DNA of 64,000 bases from Escherichia whittamii (GTDB taxonomy: Bacteria > Pseudomonadota > Gammaproteobacteria > Enterobacterales > Enterobacteriaceae), in assembly GCF_014836715.1 (NCBI RefSeq), contig NZ_JACSQI010000004.1, forward strand, positions 62,001-126,000, in the 5' to 3' direction. The position numbers were made by a program, and so were the translations under genes. Below the pieces are notes generated by a model that was not told the DNA's origin, made no database searches, and saw only the letters and a program-made list of their open reading frames with translations. Shown here piece after piece: positions 11,301 to 22,969 of this stretch (position 1 is the stretch's first letter; every line of letters begins with the position of its first letter).

Positions 11301-11579
11301 CACATCTTTAATGTTGGGGCGACCATGAGCACTGTAGTTAGCTGGGAAATATTCGCGGGCAATTTCTTTTAGAGGGAGGAAACCGTGACGTTCTGCGCCG
11401 TAATCAACAAAAGCAGCTTCCAGACTCGGTTCAATGCGGGTGATTTTACCTTTGTAGATGTTAGCCTTTTTCTGCTCATGCCCCGGGCTTTCGATATCCA
11501 GGTCATACAGACGCTGCCCATCTACAAGGGCAACGCGCAACTCTTCCTGCTGAGTTGCGTTAATTAACATTCTTTTCAT
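8394..11579 (-). CDS. rne: Ribonuclease E
   Basis: 1061 residues, full length. This endoribonuclease starts decay of most mRNAs and processes rRNA, tRNA and small-RNA targets; its tail scaffolds the RNA degradosome at the inner membrane. The N-terminal half has the S1 domain (about 35-125), the 5' sensor with R-T-A-G near 169, the DNase I-like fold with A-I-D-I-N (D303) and I-D-F-I-D (D346) as metal ligands, and the Zn-link C-P-R-C. The tail is disordered: a membrane-binding amphipathic helix near 565-585 ([10 protein letters not shown]), Arg-rich RNA-binding segments, and long V/E/A/P-rich stretches before the PNPase-binding end. The tail differs from K-12 at many sites, the rest hardly at all. 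Autoregulated through its leader. Confidence 0.98.
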   Translation of the reverse strand: MKRMLINATQQEELRVALVDGQRLYDLDIESPGHEQKKANIYKGKITRIEPSLEAAFVDYGAERHGFLPLKEIAREYFPANYSAHGRPNIKDVLREGQEVIVQIDKEERGNKGAALTTFISLAGSYLVLMPNNPRAGGISRRIEGDDRTELKEALASLELPEGMGLIVRTAGVGKSAEALQWDLSFRLKHWEAIKKAAESRPAPFLIHQESNVIVRAFRDYLRQDIGEILIDNPKVLELARQHIAALGRPDFSSKIKLYTGEIPLFSHYQIESQIESAFQREVRLPSGGSIVIDTTEALTAIDINSARATRGGDIEETAFNTNLEAADEIARQLRLRDLGGLIVIDFIDMTPVRHQRAVENRLREAVRQDRARIQISHISRFGLLEMSRQRLSPSLGESSHHVCPRCSGTGTVRDNESLSLSILRLIEEEALKENTQEVHAIVPVPIASYLLNEKRSAVNAIETRQDGVRCVIVPNDQMETPHYHVLRVRKGEETPTLSYMLPKLHEEAMALPSEEEFAERKRPEQPALATFAMPDVPPAPAPAEPVAPAAAPAPKAATATPAAPAQPGLLSRLFSALKSLFSGGEETKPAEQPAPKEEAKPERQQDRRKPRQNNRRDRNERRDTRSERTEGSDNREENRRNRRQAQQQTAETRESRQQADVTEKARNTDEQQAPRRERSRRRNDDKRQAQQEVKALDVEEQSVQETEQEERARPVQPRRKQRQLNQKVRYEQSIAEEVVTAPVVEETVATEPVTQEVQAPSTELVKVPLPVVAQTAPEQQEENNADNRDNGGMPRRSRRSPRHLRVSGQRRRRYRDERYPAQSPMPLTVACASPELASGKVWIRYPVVRPQDVQIEEQREQEEMQVQPMVTEVPVAAAVEPVVAAPVVEEVAEVVETPVQVAQPQPEVVETTHPEVIAAAVTEQHQVIAEADVAVAQDVAEHAEPVVEPQEETADIEEVAETAEVVVAEPEVVAQAAAPVVAEVAAEVETVAPVVSEVIVEHNHATAPMTRAPAPEYVPEAPRHSDWQRPTFAFEGKGAAGGHAATHHASAGPTRPQPVE

Positions 11580-11940
11580 CGTAACTTACTCATTATTCTT
11601 ACATTGACGACTAAGCTGCGGGCAAAGTAACGCCTTGCCGGGTGTGAACCGATGGCCTCGTGTCTAGTCGCGTCGCCAACCTCACGGTTATCGTCAGCTC
11701 AAAGAGGCGCAGAGTGTCGGTTGCCTGTTTTTCATGCGGAAAAACAGCGCAATTATCAGAGAAACAGACTGGGTATTACTCTCCAGAAATATTTCTATCT
11801 ACCGGTAAGGACTGCAACCCGCAGCCCGCTAACTGCCTGAAAGATCAATACGTCTTACGCCATTGCTGCGTTGATGATCGGTCGGGCAAAATGGGTTATT
11901 CCGTAAAATTTCTTGTTTTAACAAGGTTGGACACGGAAAC
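11580..11940 (-). promoter_or_regulatory. rne 5' untranslated leader (autoregulatory)
   Basis: About 361 nt lie between the probable start of transcription near 11940 and the rne ATG. In E. coli this leader folds into hairpins recognised by RNase E, which cuts its own mRNA and so sets its own level. I base the extent on the promoter seen at 11947 and on the known 361-nt length; I have not folded the RNA. No convincing minus-strand gene lies here. A plus-strand reading frame overlaps it (see 11660-12043). Confidence 0.75.
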
Positions 11941-12043
11941 GTTCTCATTATTCCATTGCAAGCCTTGTTATAGCAAGATGACTTTTACCATTTATCACCC
12001 ACTTACTCACAGTTTTTTCACTTCTTGCTGGCGATTGGTTTAA
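11660..12043 (+). CDS. yceQ: Doubtful small ORF antisense to the rne leader (YceQ-like)
   Basis: An open frame of up to 127 codons from GTG 11660 lies opposite the rne leader and promoter. K-12 annotation carries a small protein of unknown function, YceQ (about 106 residues), in this place, and I believe this is its counterpart, possibly with a later start. The product is Cys-rich (C-F-S-C, C-C-V-D-D, C-K-P-C) without a signal peptide or known domain. There is no good ribosome site at the GTG. It may be only a shadow of the constrained leader. Confidence 0.35.
   Translation: MSSRVANLTVIVSSKRRRVSVACFSCGKTAQLSEKQTGYYSPEIFLSTGKDCNPQPANCLKDQYVLRHCCVDDRSGKMGYSVKFLVLTRLDTETFSLFHCKPCYSKMTFTIYHPLTHSFFTSCWRLV
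11947..11976 (-). promoter_or_regulatory. rne promoter
   Basis: Reading the minus strand, TTGCTA is followed after 18 bases by AATAAT (plus-strand positions 11947-11952), which matches the sigma-70 -10 at five of six bases. A start seven bases further on, at about 11940, gives the 361-nt leader known for rne. Confidence 0.7.
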
Positions 12044-12151
12044 TAACCACCAATTAGGTGATCACCCTGCGAAGTAATAAGGTGCAAAACTAAATATAAG
12101 CATAGAAAAATGAGTGGCGCGAATCTTGCTGGCTATTTAGAATCGCCCACC

Positions 12152-13111
12152 ATGAAAACAGAGACTCCATCCGTAAAAATCGTTGCTATCACTGCTGATG
12201 AAGCAGGGCAACGTATCGATAACTTTTTGCGTACTCAACTGAAAGGTGTACCAAAAAGTATGATCTACCGTATTTTGCGTAAAGGTGAAGTACGGGTGAA
12301 CAAAAAACGTATTAAACCTGAATATAAACTCGAAGCTGGCGATGAAGTGCGTATTCCGCCAGTTCGCGTTGCCGAACGGGAAGAAGATGCGGTGTCGCCA
12401 CATTTGCAAAAAGTGGCGGCGCTGGCGGATGTCATCTTATATGAAGATGATCATATCCTGGTGCTGAATAAACCGTCCGGTACGGCGGTACATGGCGGCA
12501 GTGGTTTAAGTTTCGGCGTTATTGAAGGTTTGCGGGCGTTGCGCCCTGAAGCGCGGTTCCTCGAACTGGTGCATCGGCTCGACCGGGACACTTCAGGCGT
12601 GCTGCTGGTGGCGAAAAAACGCTCGGCGTTACGTTCACTGCATGAGCAGTTACGTGAAAAAGGTATGCAGAAAGATTACCTGGCGCTGGTGCGCGGTCAG
12701 TGGCAGTCACACGTGAAGAGTGTACAAGCGCCGTTGCTGAAGAATATTTTGCAAAGCGGTGAGCGTATTGTGCGTGTGAGTCAGGAAGGTAAACCATCCG
12801 AAACGCGTTTTAAAGTGGAGGAACGCTATGCGTTTGCCACTCTGGTGCGTTGTAGCCCGGTTACCGGACGTACTCATCAGATCCGTGTGCATACTCAGTA
12901 TGCTGGTCATCCGATTGCGTTTGACGATCGTTACGGCGACCGCGAATTCGATAAACAATTGACTGAAGCGGGAACGGGGTTAAATCGCTTGTTCCTGCAT
13001 GCGGCAGCGTTGAAGTTTACCCATCCGGGGACGGGTGAAGTGATGCGTATCGAAGCGCCAATGGATGATGGTTTGAAGCGTTGTTTGCAGAAGCTGCGTA
13101 ATGCGCGTTAA
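12152..13111 (+). CDS. rluC: 23S rRNA pseudouridine(955/2504/2580) synthase RluC
   Basis: 319 residues from ATG 12152 (M-K-T-E-T-P). An upstream in-frame ATG at 12110 would add 14 residues without family support. RluC converts U955, U2504 and U2580 of 23S rRNA to pseudouridine. An S4 RNA-binding domain (about 20-80, R-I-D-N-F-L-R and R-I-L-R-K-G-E-V-R-V-N) precedes the RluA-type catalytic domain with H-R-L-D-R-D-T-S-G, in which D144 is the nucleophile, and G-R-T-H-Q-I-R-V-H. It diverges from rne across a 572-base gap and ends in a BIME facing convergent yceF. Confidence 0.97.
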   Translation: MKTETPSVKIVAITADEAGQRIDNFLRTQLKGVPKSMIYRILRKGEVRVNKKRIKPEYKLEAGDEVRIPPVRVAEREEDAVSPHLQKVAALADVILYEDDHILVLNKPSGTAVHGGSGLSFGVIEGLRALRPEARFLELVHRLDRDTSGVLLVAKKRSALRSLHEQLREKGMQKDYLALVRGQWQSHVKSVQAPLLKNILQSGERIVRVSQEGKPSETRFKVEERYAFATLVRCSPVTGRTHQIRVHTQYAGHPIAFDDRYGDREFDKQLTEAGTGLNRLFLHAAALKFTHPGTGEVMRIEAPMDDGLKRCLQKLRNAR

Positions 13112-13127
13112 TGCGAGCATATAAGCC

Positions 13128-13207
13128 GTAGGCCTGATAAGGCGTTTACGTCGCATCAGGCAGCCATAACCGATTGCCGGATGCGGCATAAATGCCATAT
13201 CCGGCCC
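13128..13207. repeat. BIME (two inverted REP units) between rluC and yceF
   Basis: GTAGGCCTGATAAGGCG with CGCATCAGGC (13128-13162), then TGCCGGATGCGGC with ATATCCGGCC (13175-13207), form two REP units in opposite orientation. They separate the convergent genes rluC and yceF and may serve as the transcription barrier, since no classical terminator is visible here. Confidence 0.85.
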
Positions 13208-13213
13208 ACGAAG

Positions 13214-13798
13214 TTACCCCATCAGCGGGTTTTGCCCTTCCCGACGCAACATCTGACAGAGCGCGATAAGCGGCAAACCAACCAGCGTGTTAGGGTCACG
13301 CCCCTCTAAGCGCTCAAATAGCGTAATACCAAATCCTTCACTCTTAAAGCTGCCTGCGCAGTGCAGGGGATGCTCTTTACGTACGTAATTATCAATCTCC
13401 GCCTCGCTCAGGTGACGGAAATGGACGTCAAAAGGTTCAACTTCTGTTTGCAGATGCCCATTCGCCGAATTAAACAGCGCCAGCCCGGTATAGAAGGTGA
13501 CAATATTGCCACTGGCTTTACGTAATTGCAGACGGGCATTTTCTTCCGTTAACGGTTTGCCAGTAATTTCACCGTCCAGGACACACACCTGATCAGAACC
13601 AATAATTAAATGATCCGGATAACGTGACGCCAGGGATTGTGCTTTTTCCTGCGCCAGTCGAAGCACCAACTGACGTGGTGATTCGTCGCTGCGTGGGGTT
13701 TCGTCGACTTCCGGTGCGGCACATTCGAAAGAGATTTGCAGTTTTTCCAGTAGGACGCGGCGCCAGGGCGATGTGGAGGCTAAAATAAGTTTAGGCAT
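13214..13798 (-). CDS. yceF: 7-methyl-GTP pyrophosphatase, Maf family
   Basis: 194 residues from ATG 13798 ([14 protein letters not shown]). An upstream in-frame ATG would add 13 residues that the family lacks. Maf proteins hydrolyse nucleoside triphosphates to monophosphates; the YceF group prefers m7GTP, acting as house-cleaning enzymes. Visible signatures are the N-terminal A-S-T-S-P-W-R-R phosphate-binding loop, G-S-D-Q-V with the catalytic Asp near 70, and K-P-x-T-x-E-E-A. It is divergent from yceD. Confidence 0.95.
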   Translation of the reverse strand: MPKLILASTSPWRRVLLEKLQISFECAAPEVDETPRSDESPRQLVLRLAQEKAQSLASRYPDHLIIGSDQVCVLDGEITGKPLTEENARLQLRKASGNIVTFYTGLALFNSANGHLQTEVEPFDVHFRHLSEAEIDNYVRKEHPLHCAGSFKSEGFGITLFERLEGRDPNTLVGLPLIALCQMLRREGQNPLMG

Positions 13799-13829
13799 AT
13801 TTTTTTCCATCAGATATAGCGTATTGATG

Positions 13830-14518
<689 letters not shown>

Positions 14519-14557
14519 TTGGTGCTCCCCGTTGGATCGGGGATAAACCGTAATTGA

Positions 14558-14742
<185 letters not shown>

Positions 14743-14743
<1 letters not shown>

Positions 14744-14798
14744 TCACGCGTCTGCGTGATGAAGCTTAGTGAGGATTTTCCCCAGGTAACTGGGGAAA
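14743..14798 (+). other. Two perfect hairpins in the rpmF-plsX gap
   Basis: ATCACGC-GTCT-GCGTGAT (14743-14760) and TTTCCCCAG-GTAA-CTGGGGAAA (14777-14798) are two perfect stem-loops with tetraloops and no T tract. They lie between the rpmF stop and the TTG start of plsX. They look like mRNA processing or stability structures rather than terminators; that role is inference. Confidence 0.6.
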
Positions 14799-14823
14799 GA
14801 CCAAACCGGGCGGCGACGATACC

Positions 14824-15894
14824 TTGACACGTCTAACCCTGGCGTTAGATGTCATGGGAGGGGATTTCGGTCCTTCCGTGACAGTGCCTGCAGCTTTGCA
14901 GGCACTGAATTCTAATTCGCAACTCACTCTTCTTTTAGTCGGCAATCCCGACGCCATCACGCCATTACTTGCTAAAGCTGACTTTGAACAACGTTCGCGT
15001 CTGCAGATTATCCCTGCTCAGTCAGTTATCGCCAGTGATGCCCGGCCTTCGCAAGCTATTCGCGCCAGTCGTGGTAGCTCAATGCGCGTGGCGCTGGAGC
15101 TGGTTAAAGAAGGTAGAGCACAAGCCTGCGTCAGCGCCGGTAATACCGGAGCGTTGATGGGGCTGGCAAAATTATTACTCAAGCCCCTTGAGGGGATTGA
15201 GCGTCCGGCGTTGGTGACGGTGTTGCCGCATCAGCAAAAGGGCAAAACGGTGGTTCTCGATTTAGGGGCCAACGTCGATTGTGATAGCACAATGTTGGTG
15301 CAATTCGCCATTATGGGATCCGTTTTGGCTGAAGAGGTGGTGGAAATTCCCAACCCTCGCGTGGCGTTGCTCAATATTGGTGAAGAAGAAGTGAAGGGTC
15401 TTGACAGCATTCAGGATGCCTCAGCTGTGCTGAAAACAATCCCTTCTATCAATTATATCGGCTATCTTGAAGCCAATGAGTTATTAACTGGCAAGACAGA
15501 TGTGCTGGTCTGTGACGGCTTTACAGGAAATGTCACATTAAAGACGATGGAAGGTGTTGTCAGAATGTTCCTTTCTCTGCTGAAATCTCAGGGTGAAGGA
15601 AAAAAACGGTCGTGGTGGCTACTGTTATTAAAGCGTTGGCTACAAAAGAGCCTGACGAGGCGATTCAGTCACCTCAACCCCGACCAGTATAACGGCGCCT
15701 GTCTGTTAGGATTGCGCGGCACGGTGATAAAAAGTCATGGTGCGGCCAATCAGCGAGCTTTTGCAGTCGCGATTGAACAGGCAGTGCAGGCGGTGCAGCG
15801 ACAAGTTCCTCAGCGAATTGCCGCTCGCCTGAAATCTGTATACCCAGCTGGTTTTGAGCTGCTGGACGATGGCAAAAGCGGAACTCTGCGGTAG
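14824..15894 (+). CDS. plsX: Acyl-ACP:phosphate acyltransferase PlsX
   Basis: 356 residues from a TTG start ([17 protein letters not shown]), which gives the family N-terminus; no ATG lies nearby in frame. PlsX makes acyl-phosphate from acyl-ACP, the first step of the PlsX/Y route to phosphatidic acid, at the inner face of the membrane. The family landmarks A-L-D-x-M-G-G-D, S-A-G-N-T-G-A-L-M and C-D-G-F-T-G-N-V are all present. A basic, Trp-rich segment ([13 protein letters not shown]) is the likely membrane-association site. 67 bases upstream of fabH. Confidence 0.97.
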   Translation: MTRLTLALDVMGGDFGPSVTVPAALQALNSNSQLTLLLVGNPDAITPLLAKADFEQRSRLQIIPAQSVIASDARPSQAIRASRGSSMRVALELVKEGRAQACVSAGNTGALMGLAKLLLKPLEGIERPALVTVLPHQQKGKTVVLDLGANVDCDSTMLVQFAIMGSVLAEEVVEIPNPRVALLNIGEEEVKGLDSIQDASAVLKTIPSINYIGYLEANELLTGKTDVLVCDGFTGNVTLKTMEGVVRMFLSLLKSQGEGKKRSWWLLLLKRWLQKSLTRRFSHLNPDQYNGACLLGLRGTVIKSHGAANQRAFAVAIEQAVQAVQRQVPQRIAARLKSVYPAGFELLDDGKSGTLR

Positions 15895-15961
15895 CAGGAC
15901 GCTGCCAGCGAACTCGCAGTTTGCAAGTGACGGTATATAACCGAAAAGTGACTGAGCGTAC

Positions 15962-16915
15962 ATGTATACGAAGATTATTGGTACTGGCAGCTATCTGCCC
16001 GAACAAGTGCGGACAAACGCCGATCTGGAAAAAATGGTGGATACTTCTGACGAGTGGATTGTTACTCGTACCGGTATCCGCGAACGCCATATTGCTGCGC
16101 CAAATGAAACCGTTGCAACCATGGGCTTTGAAGCGGCAACGCGTGCAATTGAAATGGCTGGCATCGATAAAGACCAGATTGGCCTGATTGTTGTGGCAAC
16201 GACTTCTGCCACCCACGCCTTCCCGAGCGCAGCATGTCAGATCCAAAGCATGCTGGGCATCAAAGGCTGCCCGGCGTTTGACGTTGCCGCAGCCTGTGCA
16301 GGTTTCACCTATGCATTGAGCGTAGCCGATCAATACGTGAAATCTGGCGCGGTGAAGTATGCTCTGGTCGTCGGTTCCGATGTACTGGCGCGCACCTGCG
16401 ATCCCACCGATCGCGGGACCATTATCATTTTTGGCGATGGCGCGGGCGCTGCAGTGTTGGCTGCCTCTGAAGAGCCTGGAATCATCTCTACCCATCTGCA
16501 TGCCGACGGTAGTTATGGTGAATTGCTGACGCTACCAAACGCCGATCGTGTGAATCCAGAGAATTCAATTCATCTGACCATGGCGGGCAACGAAGTCTTC
16601 AAGGTCGCGGTAACGGAGCTGGCGCACATCGTTGATGAGACGCTGGAAGCAAATAATCTTGACCGTTCCCAACTGGACTGGTTGGTTCCGCATCAGGCGA
16701 ACTTGCGTATTATCAGCGCAACGGCGAAAAAACTCGGCATGTCAATGGACAATGTCGTCGTGACGCTGGACCGCCACGGTAATACCTCTGCCGCTTCTGT
16801 ACCGTGCGCGCTGGATGAAGCCGTACGCGACGGGCGTATTAAGCCGGGTCAGTTGGTTCTGCTTGAAGCCTTTGGCGGTGGATTTACCTGGGGCTCCGCG
16901 CTGGTTCGTTTCTAG
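15962..16915 (+). CDS. fabH: 3-oxoacyl-ACP synthase III (KAS III)
   Basis: 317 residues, full length. FabH condenses acetyl-CoA with malonyl-ACP to start fatty acid elongation. The Cys-His-Asn triad is present: C112 in A-A-A-C-A-G-F, His in W-L-V-P-H-Q-A-N (about 244) and Asn in G-N-T-S-A-A-S (about 274). The C-terminal [12 protein letters not shown] is characteristic. ATG at 15962; 15 bases before fabD, with which it is co-transcribed. Confidence 0.98.
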   Translation: MYTKIIGTGSYLPEQVRTNADLEKMVDTSDEWIVTRTGIRERHIAAPNETVATMGFEAATRAIEMAGIDKDQIGLIVVATTSATHAFPSAACQIQSMLGIKGCPAFDVAAACAGFTYALSVADQYVKSGAVKYALVVGSDVLARTCDPTDRGTIIIFGDGAGAAVLAASEEPGIISTHLHADGSYGELLTLPNADRVNPENSIHLTMAGNEVFKVAVTELAHIVDETLEANNLDRSQLDWLVPHQANLRIISATAKKLGMSMDNVVVTLDRHGNTSAASVPCALDEAVRDGRIKPGQLVLLEAFGGGFTWGSALVRF

Positions 16916-16930
16916 GATAAGGATTTAAAC

Positions 16931-17860
16931 ATGACGCAATTTGCATTTGTGTTCCCTGGTCAGGGTTCTCAAACCGTTGGAATGCTGGCTGATATGGCGG
17001 CGAACTATCCAGTTGTCGAAGAAACCTTTGCTGAAGCTTCTGCGGCGCTGGGCTATGACCTGTGGGCGCTGACCCAGCAAGGGCCAGCCGAAGAACTGAA
17101 TAAAACCTGGCAAACTCAGCCAGCACTGTTAACTGCCTCTGTTGCACTGTACCGCGTATGGCAGCAGCAGGGCGGTAAAGCACCGGCAATGATGGCCGGT
17201 CACAGTCTGGGTGAATACTCCGCGCTGGTTTGCGCTGGTGTGATTGATTTTGCTGATGCAGTGCGTCTGGTTGAGATGCGCGGCAAGTTTATGCAGGAAG
17301 CTGTACCGGAAGGGACTGGCGCAATGGCGGCAATCATCGGTCTGGATGATGCGTCTATTGCGAAAGCGTGTGAAGAAGCAGCAGAGGGTCAGGTCGTTTC
17401 TCCGGTAAACTTCAACTCTCCGGGCCAGGTGGTTATTGCCGGTCATAAAGAAGCGGTTGAACGTGCTGGCGCAGCCTGCAAAGCTGCGGGCGCAAAACGT
17501 GCTCTGCCGTTGCCGGTGAGCGTACCTTCTCATTGTGCGCTGATGAAACCCGCTGCCGACAAACTGGCGGTTGAATTAGCGAAAATCACCTTTAACGCGC
17601 CGACCGTTCCGGTAGTGAATAACGTTGATGTCAAATGCGAAACCAATGGCGATGCCATTCGTGATGCGCTGGTACGTCAACTGTATAACCCTGTCCAATG
17701 GACGAAATCCGTTGAATACATGGCAGCGCAAGGCGTTGAGCATCTTTATGAAGTGGGGCCGGGCAAAGTGCTTACTGGCCTGACTAAACGTATTGTCGAC
17801 ACCCTGACCGCCTCGGCGCTGAACGAACCTTCAGCGATGGCAGCGGCGCTCGAGCTTTAA
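16931..17860 (+). CDS. fabD: Malonyl-CoA:ACP transacylase
   Basis: 309 residues, full length. FabD loads malonyl groups onto ACP. It has the N-terminal F-V-F-P-G-Q-G-S-Q, the nucleophile elbow G-H-S-L-G-E-Y (S92), a conserved active-site Arg in M-R-G-K-F-M and the second catalytic His in P-S-H-C-A-L-M (about 201). The ATG follows TAAGGAT. The short gaps on both sides (15 and 12 bases) place it in the middle of a fabHDG unit. Confidence 0.98.
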   Translation: MTQFAFVFPGQGSQTVGMLADMAANYPVVEETFAEASAALGYDLWALTQQGPAEELNKTWQTQPALLTASVALYRVWQQQGGKAPAMMAGHSLGEYSALVCAGVIDFADAVRLVEMRGKFMQEAVPEGTGAMAAIIGLDDASIAKACEEAAEGQVVSPVNFNSPGQVVIAGHKEAVERAGAACKAAGAKRALPLPVSVPSHCALMKPAADKLAVELAKITFNAPTVPVVNNVDVKCETNGDAIRDALVRQLYNPVQWTKSVEYMAAQGVEHLYEVGPGKVLTGLTKRIVDTLTASALNEPSAMAAALEL

Positions 17861-17872
17861 AAGAGGAACAAC

Positions 17873-18607
17873 ATGAATTTTGAAGGAAAAATCGCACTGG
17901 TAACCGGTGCTAGCCGCGGGATTGGCCGTGCAATCGCTGAAACGCTCGCGGCTCGTGGCGCGAAAGTTATCGGTACTGCGACCAGTGAAGGCGGCGCTCA
18001 GGCGATCAGTGATTATTTAGGCGCCAACGGTAAAGGTCTGATGTTGAATGTGACCGACCCGGCATCTATCGAATCTGTTCTGGAAAAAATTCGCGCAGAA
18101 TTTGGTGAAGTGGATATCTTGGTCAATAATGCCGGTATCACTCGTGATAACCTGTTAATGCGAATGAAAGATGATGAGTGGAACGATATTATCGAAACCA
18201 ACCTTTCATCTGTTTTCCGTCTGTCAAAAGCGGTAATGCGCGCTATGATGAAAAAGCGTCATGGTCGTATTATCACTATCGGTTCTGTGGTTGGTACCAT
18301 GGGAAATGGCGGTCAGGCCAACTACGCTGCGGCGAAAGCGGGCTTGATCGGCTTCAGTAAATCACTGGCGCGCGAAGTTGCGTCACGCGGTATTACTGTA
18401 AACGTTGTTGCTCCGGGCTTTATTGAAACGGACATGACACGTGCGCTGAGCGATGACCAGCGTGCGGGTATCCTGGCGCAGGTTCCTGCGGGTCGCCTCG
18501 GCGGCGCACAGGAAATCGCCAACGCGGTTGCATTCCTGGCATCCGACGAAGCGGCTTACATCACGGGTGAAACTTTGCATGTGAACGGCGGGATGTACAT
18601 GGTCTGA
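17873..18607 (+). CDS. fabG: 3-oxoacyl-ACP reductase
   Basis: 244 residues, full length. FabG is the NADPH-dependent ketoreductase of fatty acid elongation. It is a short-chain dehydrogenase with the cofactor loop T-G-A-S-R-G-I-G (11-18), N-N-A-G, and the catalytic S138, Y151 and K155 (Y-A-A-A-K). The C-terminal G-E-T-L-H-V-N-G-G-M-Y-M-V is typical. AGAGGAAC serves as the ribosome site. A 210-base gap with its own promoter separates it from acpP. Confidence 0.98.
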   Translation: MNFEGKIALVTGASRGIGRAIAETLAARGAKVIGTATSEGGAQAISDYLGANGKGLMLNVTDPASIESVLEKIRAEFGEVDILVNNAGITRDNLLMRMKDDEWNDIIETNLSSVFRLSKAVMRAMMKKRHGRIITIGSVVGTMGNGGQANYAAAKAGLIGFSKSLAREVASRGITVNVVAPGFIETDMTRALSDDQRAGILAQVPAGRLGGAQEIANAVAFLASDEAAYITGETLHVNGGMYMV

Positions 18608-18817
18608 CCGCGATTTGCACAAAATGCTCATGTTGCGCGCAGTCTGCGTGGTTATGAGTAATAATAAGTGCAAAATGATTTGCGTTGTTGGGGGGTATGG
18701 CCTCAAAATAACGCAAAATCGTGGTAAGACCTGCCGGGATTTAGTTGCAAATTTTTCAACATTTTATACACTACGAAAACCATCGCGAAAGCGAGTTTTG
18801 ATAGGAAATTTAAGAGT
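18608..18817 (+). promoter_or_regulatory. acpP promoter region
   Basis: This 210-base gap holds no gene. AT-rich sequence around 18742-18772 contains TTGCAA and TATACA/TACACT in promoter-like arrangement (16 bases between TTGCAA and TACACT), and a short TCGC-GAAA-GCGA hairpin lies just before the AGGAAAT ribosome site. acpP is expressed far more highly than its neighbours, which fits its own promoter. The exact start is not determined. Confidence 0.5.
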
Positions 18818-19054
18818 ATGAGCACTATCGAAGAACGCGTTAAGAAAATTATCGGCGAACAGCTGGGCGTTAAGCAGGAAGAAGTTACCAACAATGCTTC
18901 TTTCGTTGAAGACCTGGGCGCGGATTCTCTTGACACCGTTGAGCTGGTAATGGCTCTGGAAGAAGAGTTTGATACTGAGATTCCGGACGAAGAAGCTGAG
19001 AAAATCACCACCGTTCAGGCTGCCATTGATTACATCAACGGCCACCAGGCGTAA
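18818..19054 (+). CDS. acpP: Acyl carrier protein
   Basis: 78 residues, very acidic. ACP carries growing acyl chains on a phosphopantetheine arm attached to Ser in the G-A-D-S-L-D motif (S37 counting Met). It serves the flanking fab enzymes, PlsX and many other pathways. The ATG follows TAGGAAATTTAAGAGT. A hairpin with a T tract lies 11 bases after the stop and limits, without abolishing, read-through into fabF. Confidence 0.99.
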
Positions 19055-19065
19055 GTGAACATCTC

Positions 19066-19102
19066 CAGGCGGTCGTTCGACCGCCTGAGTTTTTTCTTTT
19101 TT
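19066..19102 (+). terminator. Terminator/attenuator between acpP and fabF
   Basis: CAGGCGGTC-GTTC-GACCGCCTG forms a perfect 9-base-pair stem with tetraloop (19066-19087), followed by AGTTTTTTCTTTTTT. It lies between the acpP stop and the fabF ribosome site, so it probably makes acpP mRNA much more abundant than fabF mRNA. Confidence 0.88.
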
Positions 19103-19112
19103 GTCCCACTAG

Positions 19113-20384
<1,272 letters not shown>

Positions 20385-20405
20385 GTCGCCATTTTCCACC
20401 TACAT

Positions 20406-20434
20406 AAAAGGTCCGCTTGCGGGCCTTTTTTCTT
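20406..20434 (+). terminator. Intrinsic terminator after fabF
   Basis: AAAAGGTCCG-CTTG-CGGGCCTTTT forms a 10-base-pair stem (one G-U) with tetraloop and runs into TTTCTT. It ends the fab transcript before pabC. Confidence 0.85.
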
Positions 20435-20503
20435 AGATTTTATTCAGACTTGTTCCGCAGTGAACATGCTGCCACACTTACAATCCGATTATAAGGAGCC
20501 GGT

Positions 20504-21319
20504 ATGTTCTTAATTAACGGTCATAAACAGGATTCGCTGGCAGCAAGCGATCGGGCCATACAATTTGGCGATGGCTGTTTCACAACAGCCAGAATTATCG
20601 ACGGTAAAGTCAGCTTATTATCCGCGCACATTACGCGACTACAGGAAGCCTGTCAGCGGTTAATGATCGTTTGTGACTTCTGGGCGCAGCTTGAGCACGA
20701 GATGGCGACTCTGGCGGCAGAGCAGCAGAATGGAGTGCTGAAAGTGGTGATCAGTCGTGGCAGTGGTGGGCGAGGGTACAGTACGTTAAACAGCGGACCG
20801 GCAACGCGCATGCTCTCAGTTACGGCTTACCCAACGCATTATGACCGCTTACGCCAGGAGGGAATGCTGCTGGCACTAAGCCCGGTACGCCTGGGACGCA
20901 ATCCTCATCTTGCGGGAATTAAGCATCTTAATCGTCTTGAGCAAGTGTTGATTCGCTCTCATCTTGAGCAGACAAACGCCGACGAGGCGCTGGTTCTTGA
21001 CAGTGAAGGGTGGGTTACGGAATGCTGTGCAGCTAATTTGTTCTGGCGTAAAGGCAACGTGGTCTACACGCCGCGTCTGGATCAGGCTGGAGTTAACGGT
21101 ATTATGCGACAATTCTGTATCCGTTTACTGGCACAATCCTCCTATCAGATTGCCGAAGTGCAAGCCTCGTTGGAAGACGTGATGCAGGCAGATGAAGTGA
21201 TGGTTTGTAATGCGCTGATGCCAGTTATGCCTGTGCGTGCCTGTGATGATGTCTTCTTTTCGTCAACAACGCTATATGAATATTTAGCCCCACTTTGTGA
21301 GCACCCGAATTTGTCATGA
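20504..21319 (+). CDS. pabC: 4-amino-4-deoxychorismate lyase
   Basis: 271 residues. PabC releases pyruvate from aminodeoxychorismate to give p-aminobenzoate for folate; it is a fold-type IV PLP enzyme like branched-chain aminotransferases. The PLP lysine is K140 in G-I-K-H-L-N-R-L-E, and E-C-C-A-A-N-L-F is the phosphate-binding region. The ATG follows AAGGAGCC. The K-12 protein is 269 residues as I recall; here the codon at that stop reads TTG, adding L-S and making the stop overlap the mltG start as ATGA. Confidence 0.96.
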   Translation: MFLINGHKQDSLAASDRAIQFGDGCFTTARIIDGKVSLLSAHITRLQEACQRLMIVCDFWAQLEHEMATLAAEQQNGVLKVVISRGSGGRGYSTLNSGPATRMLSVTAYPTHYDRLRQEGMLLALSPVRLGRNPHLAGIKHLNRLEQVLIRSHLEQTNADEALVLDSEGWVTECCAANLFWRKGNVVYTPRLDQAGVNGIMRQFCIRLLAQSSYQIAEVQASLEDVMQADEVMVCNALMPVMPVRACDDVFFSSTTLYEYLAPLCEHPNLS

Positions 21320-22338
21320 AAAAAGTGTTATTGATTATCCTGTTATTGCTGATGGTACTGGGTATCGCCGCTGGTGTGGGCGTCTGGAAGGTTCGCCATC
21401 TTGCCGACAGCAAATTACTTATTAAAGAAGAGACGATATTCACCCTGAAACCTGGCACCGGAAGAATGGCTCTCGGTGAACAATTGTATGCCGATAAAAT
21501 CATCAATCGCCCCCGCGTTTTTCAGTGGTTGCTGCGTATTGAGCCGGACCTTTCCCATTTCAAAGCCGGGACTTATCGCTTTACGCCGCAGATGACCGTG
21601 CGCGAAATGCTGCAACTGCTGAAAAGCGGGAAAGAAGCGCAGTTTCCGCTACGTCTGGTAGAAGGAATGCGTTTGAGTGACTACCTCAAACAATTGCGTG
21701 AGGCACCCTATATCACGCACACGTTAAGCGACGATAAATACGCTACCGTGGCGCAGGCCCTGGAACTTGAAAATCCGGAGTGGATTGAAGGCTGGTTTTG
21801 GCCAGACACCTGGATGTATACCGCCAATACCACAGATGTCGCGCTACTTAAACGTGCGCACAAGAAAATGGTGAAAGCGGTCGATAGCGCCTGGGATGGG
21901 CGCGCGGATGGTCTGCCGTACAAAGATAAAAACCAGTTGGTAACGATGGCGTCGATAATCGAAAAAGAAACCGCCGTTGCCAGCGAGCGCGATCAGGTTG
22001 CCTCAGTATTTATCAACCGTTTACGTATCGGCATGCGCCTACAAACCGACCCGACGGTGATTTACGGGATGGGAGAGCGTTATAATGGCAAACTTTCTCG
22101 TGCAGACCTGGAAACGCCGACAGCATATAACACCTACACCATTACTGGTCTGCCGCCAGGCGCGATTGCTACGCCGGGGGCGGATTCGCTGAAGGCTGCT
22201 GCGCATCCGGCGAAAACGCCGTACCTCTATTTTGTGGCCGATGGTAAAGGCGGTCACACGTTTAATACCAATCTTGCCAGTCATAACAAGTCTGTGCAGG
22301 ATTACCTGAAAGTGCTTAAGGAAAAAAATGCGCAGTAA
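21316..22338 (+). CDS. mltG: Endolytic murein transglycosylase MltG
   Basis: 340 residues. MltG cleaves nascent peptidoglycan glycan strands inside the chain and may set their length. One N-terminal membrane segment (about 4-23, [13 protein letters not shown]) anchors a periplasmic part containing a LysM-like region and the YceG catalytic domain, with the essential Glu218 in A-S-I-I-E-K-E-T-A. It overlaps pabC by 4 bases and tmk by 11 bases, so the genes are translationally coupled. Confidence 0.97.
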   Translation: MKKVLLIILLLLMVLGIAAGVGVWKVRHLADSKLLIKEETIFTLKPGTGRMALGEQLYADKIINRPRVFQWLLRIEPDLSHFKAGTYRFTPQMTVREMLQLLKSGKEAQFPLRLVEGMRLSDYLKQLREAPYITHTLSDDKYATVAQALELENPEWIEGWFWPDTWMYTANTTDVALLKRAHKKMVKAVDSAWDGRADGLPYKDKNQLVTMASIIEKETAVASERDQVASVFINRLRIGMRLQTDPTVIYGMGERYNGKLSRADLETPTAYNTYTITGLPPGAIATPGADSLKAAAHPAKTPYLYFVADGKGGHTFNTNLASHNKSVQDYLKVLKEKNAQ

Positions 22339-22969
22339 GTATATCGTCATTGAAGGGCTGGAAGGCGCAGGCAAAACCACCGCGCGAAACGTGGTGGTTG
22401 AGACGCTTGAGCAACTGGGGATCCGCGACATGGTTTTCACTCGAGAACCCGGCGGTACGCAACTGGCGGAAAAACTAAGAAGCCTGGTGCTGGATATCAA
22501 ATCGGTAGGCGATGAAGTCATTACCGATAAAGCCGAAGTACTGATGTTTTATGCCGCGCGCGTTCAGTTGGTGGAAACTGTCATCAAACCGGCGCTGGCG
22601 AAAGGTACTTGGGTGATTGGCGATCGGCACGATCTCTCCACTCAGGCGTATCAGGGCGGCGGTCGTGGAATTGACCAGCATATGCTGGCAACGCTGCGTG
22701 ATGCTGTTCTGGGAGATTTTCGTCCTGACTTGACGCTTTATCTTGATGTGACACCAGAAGTGGGGCTAAAACGCGCCCGTGCGCGTGGCGAACTGGATCG
22801 CATTGAGCAAGAGTCATTCGATTTCTTTAATCGTACTCGCGCCCGCTATCTGGAACTGGCGGCACAGGATAAAAGCATTTACACCATTGATGCCACCCAG
22901 CCACTGGAAGCCGTCATGGAGGCAATTCGCACCACCGTGATTCACTGGGTTAAGGAACATAACGCATGA
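22328..22969 (+). CDS. tmk: Thymidylate kinase
   Basis: 213 residues. Tmk phosphorylates dTMP to dTDP. The P-loop [10 protein letters not shown] is at 9-18, followed by T-R-E-P-G-G-T (dTMP-binding DRX-like region) and the [16 protein letters not shown] lid/substrate segment; the lid [12 protein letters not shown] is of the type II (E. coli) kind. It overlaps mltG upstream and holB by 4 bases downstream. Confidence 0.98.
   Translation: MRSKYIVIEGLEGAGKTTARNVVVETLEQLGIRDMVFTREPGGTQLAEKLRSLVLDIKSVGDEVITDKAEVLMFYAARVQLVETVIKPALAKGTWVIGDRHDLSTQAYQGGGRGIDQHMLATLRDAVLGDFRPDLTLYLDVTPEVGLKRARARGELDRIEQESFDFFNRTRARYLELAAQDKSIYTIDATQPLEAVMEAIRTTVIHWVKEHNA

Noticed and set aside
15674-16501. 275-codon open frame antisense to plsX-fabH
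   Set aside because: Shadow ORF crossing two well-established genes.
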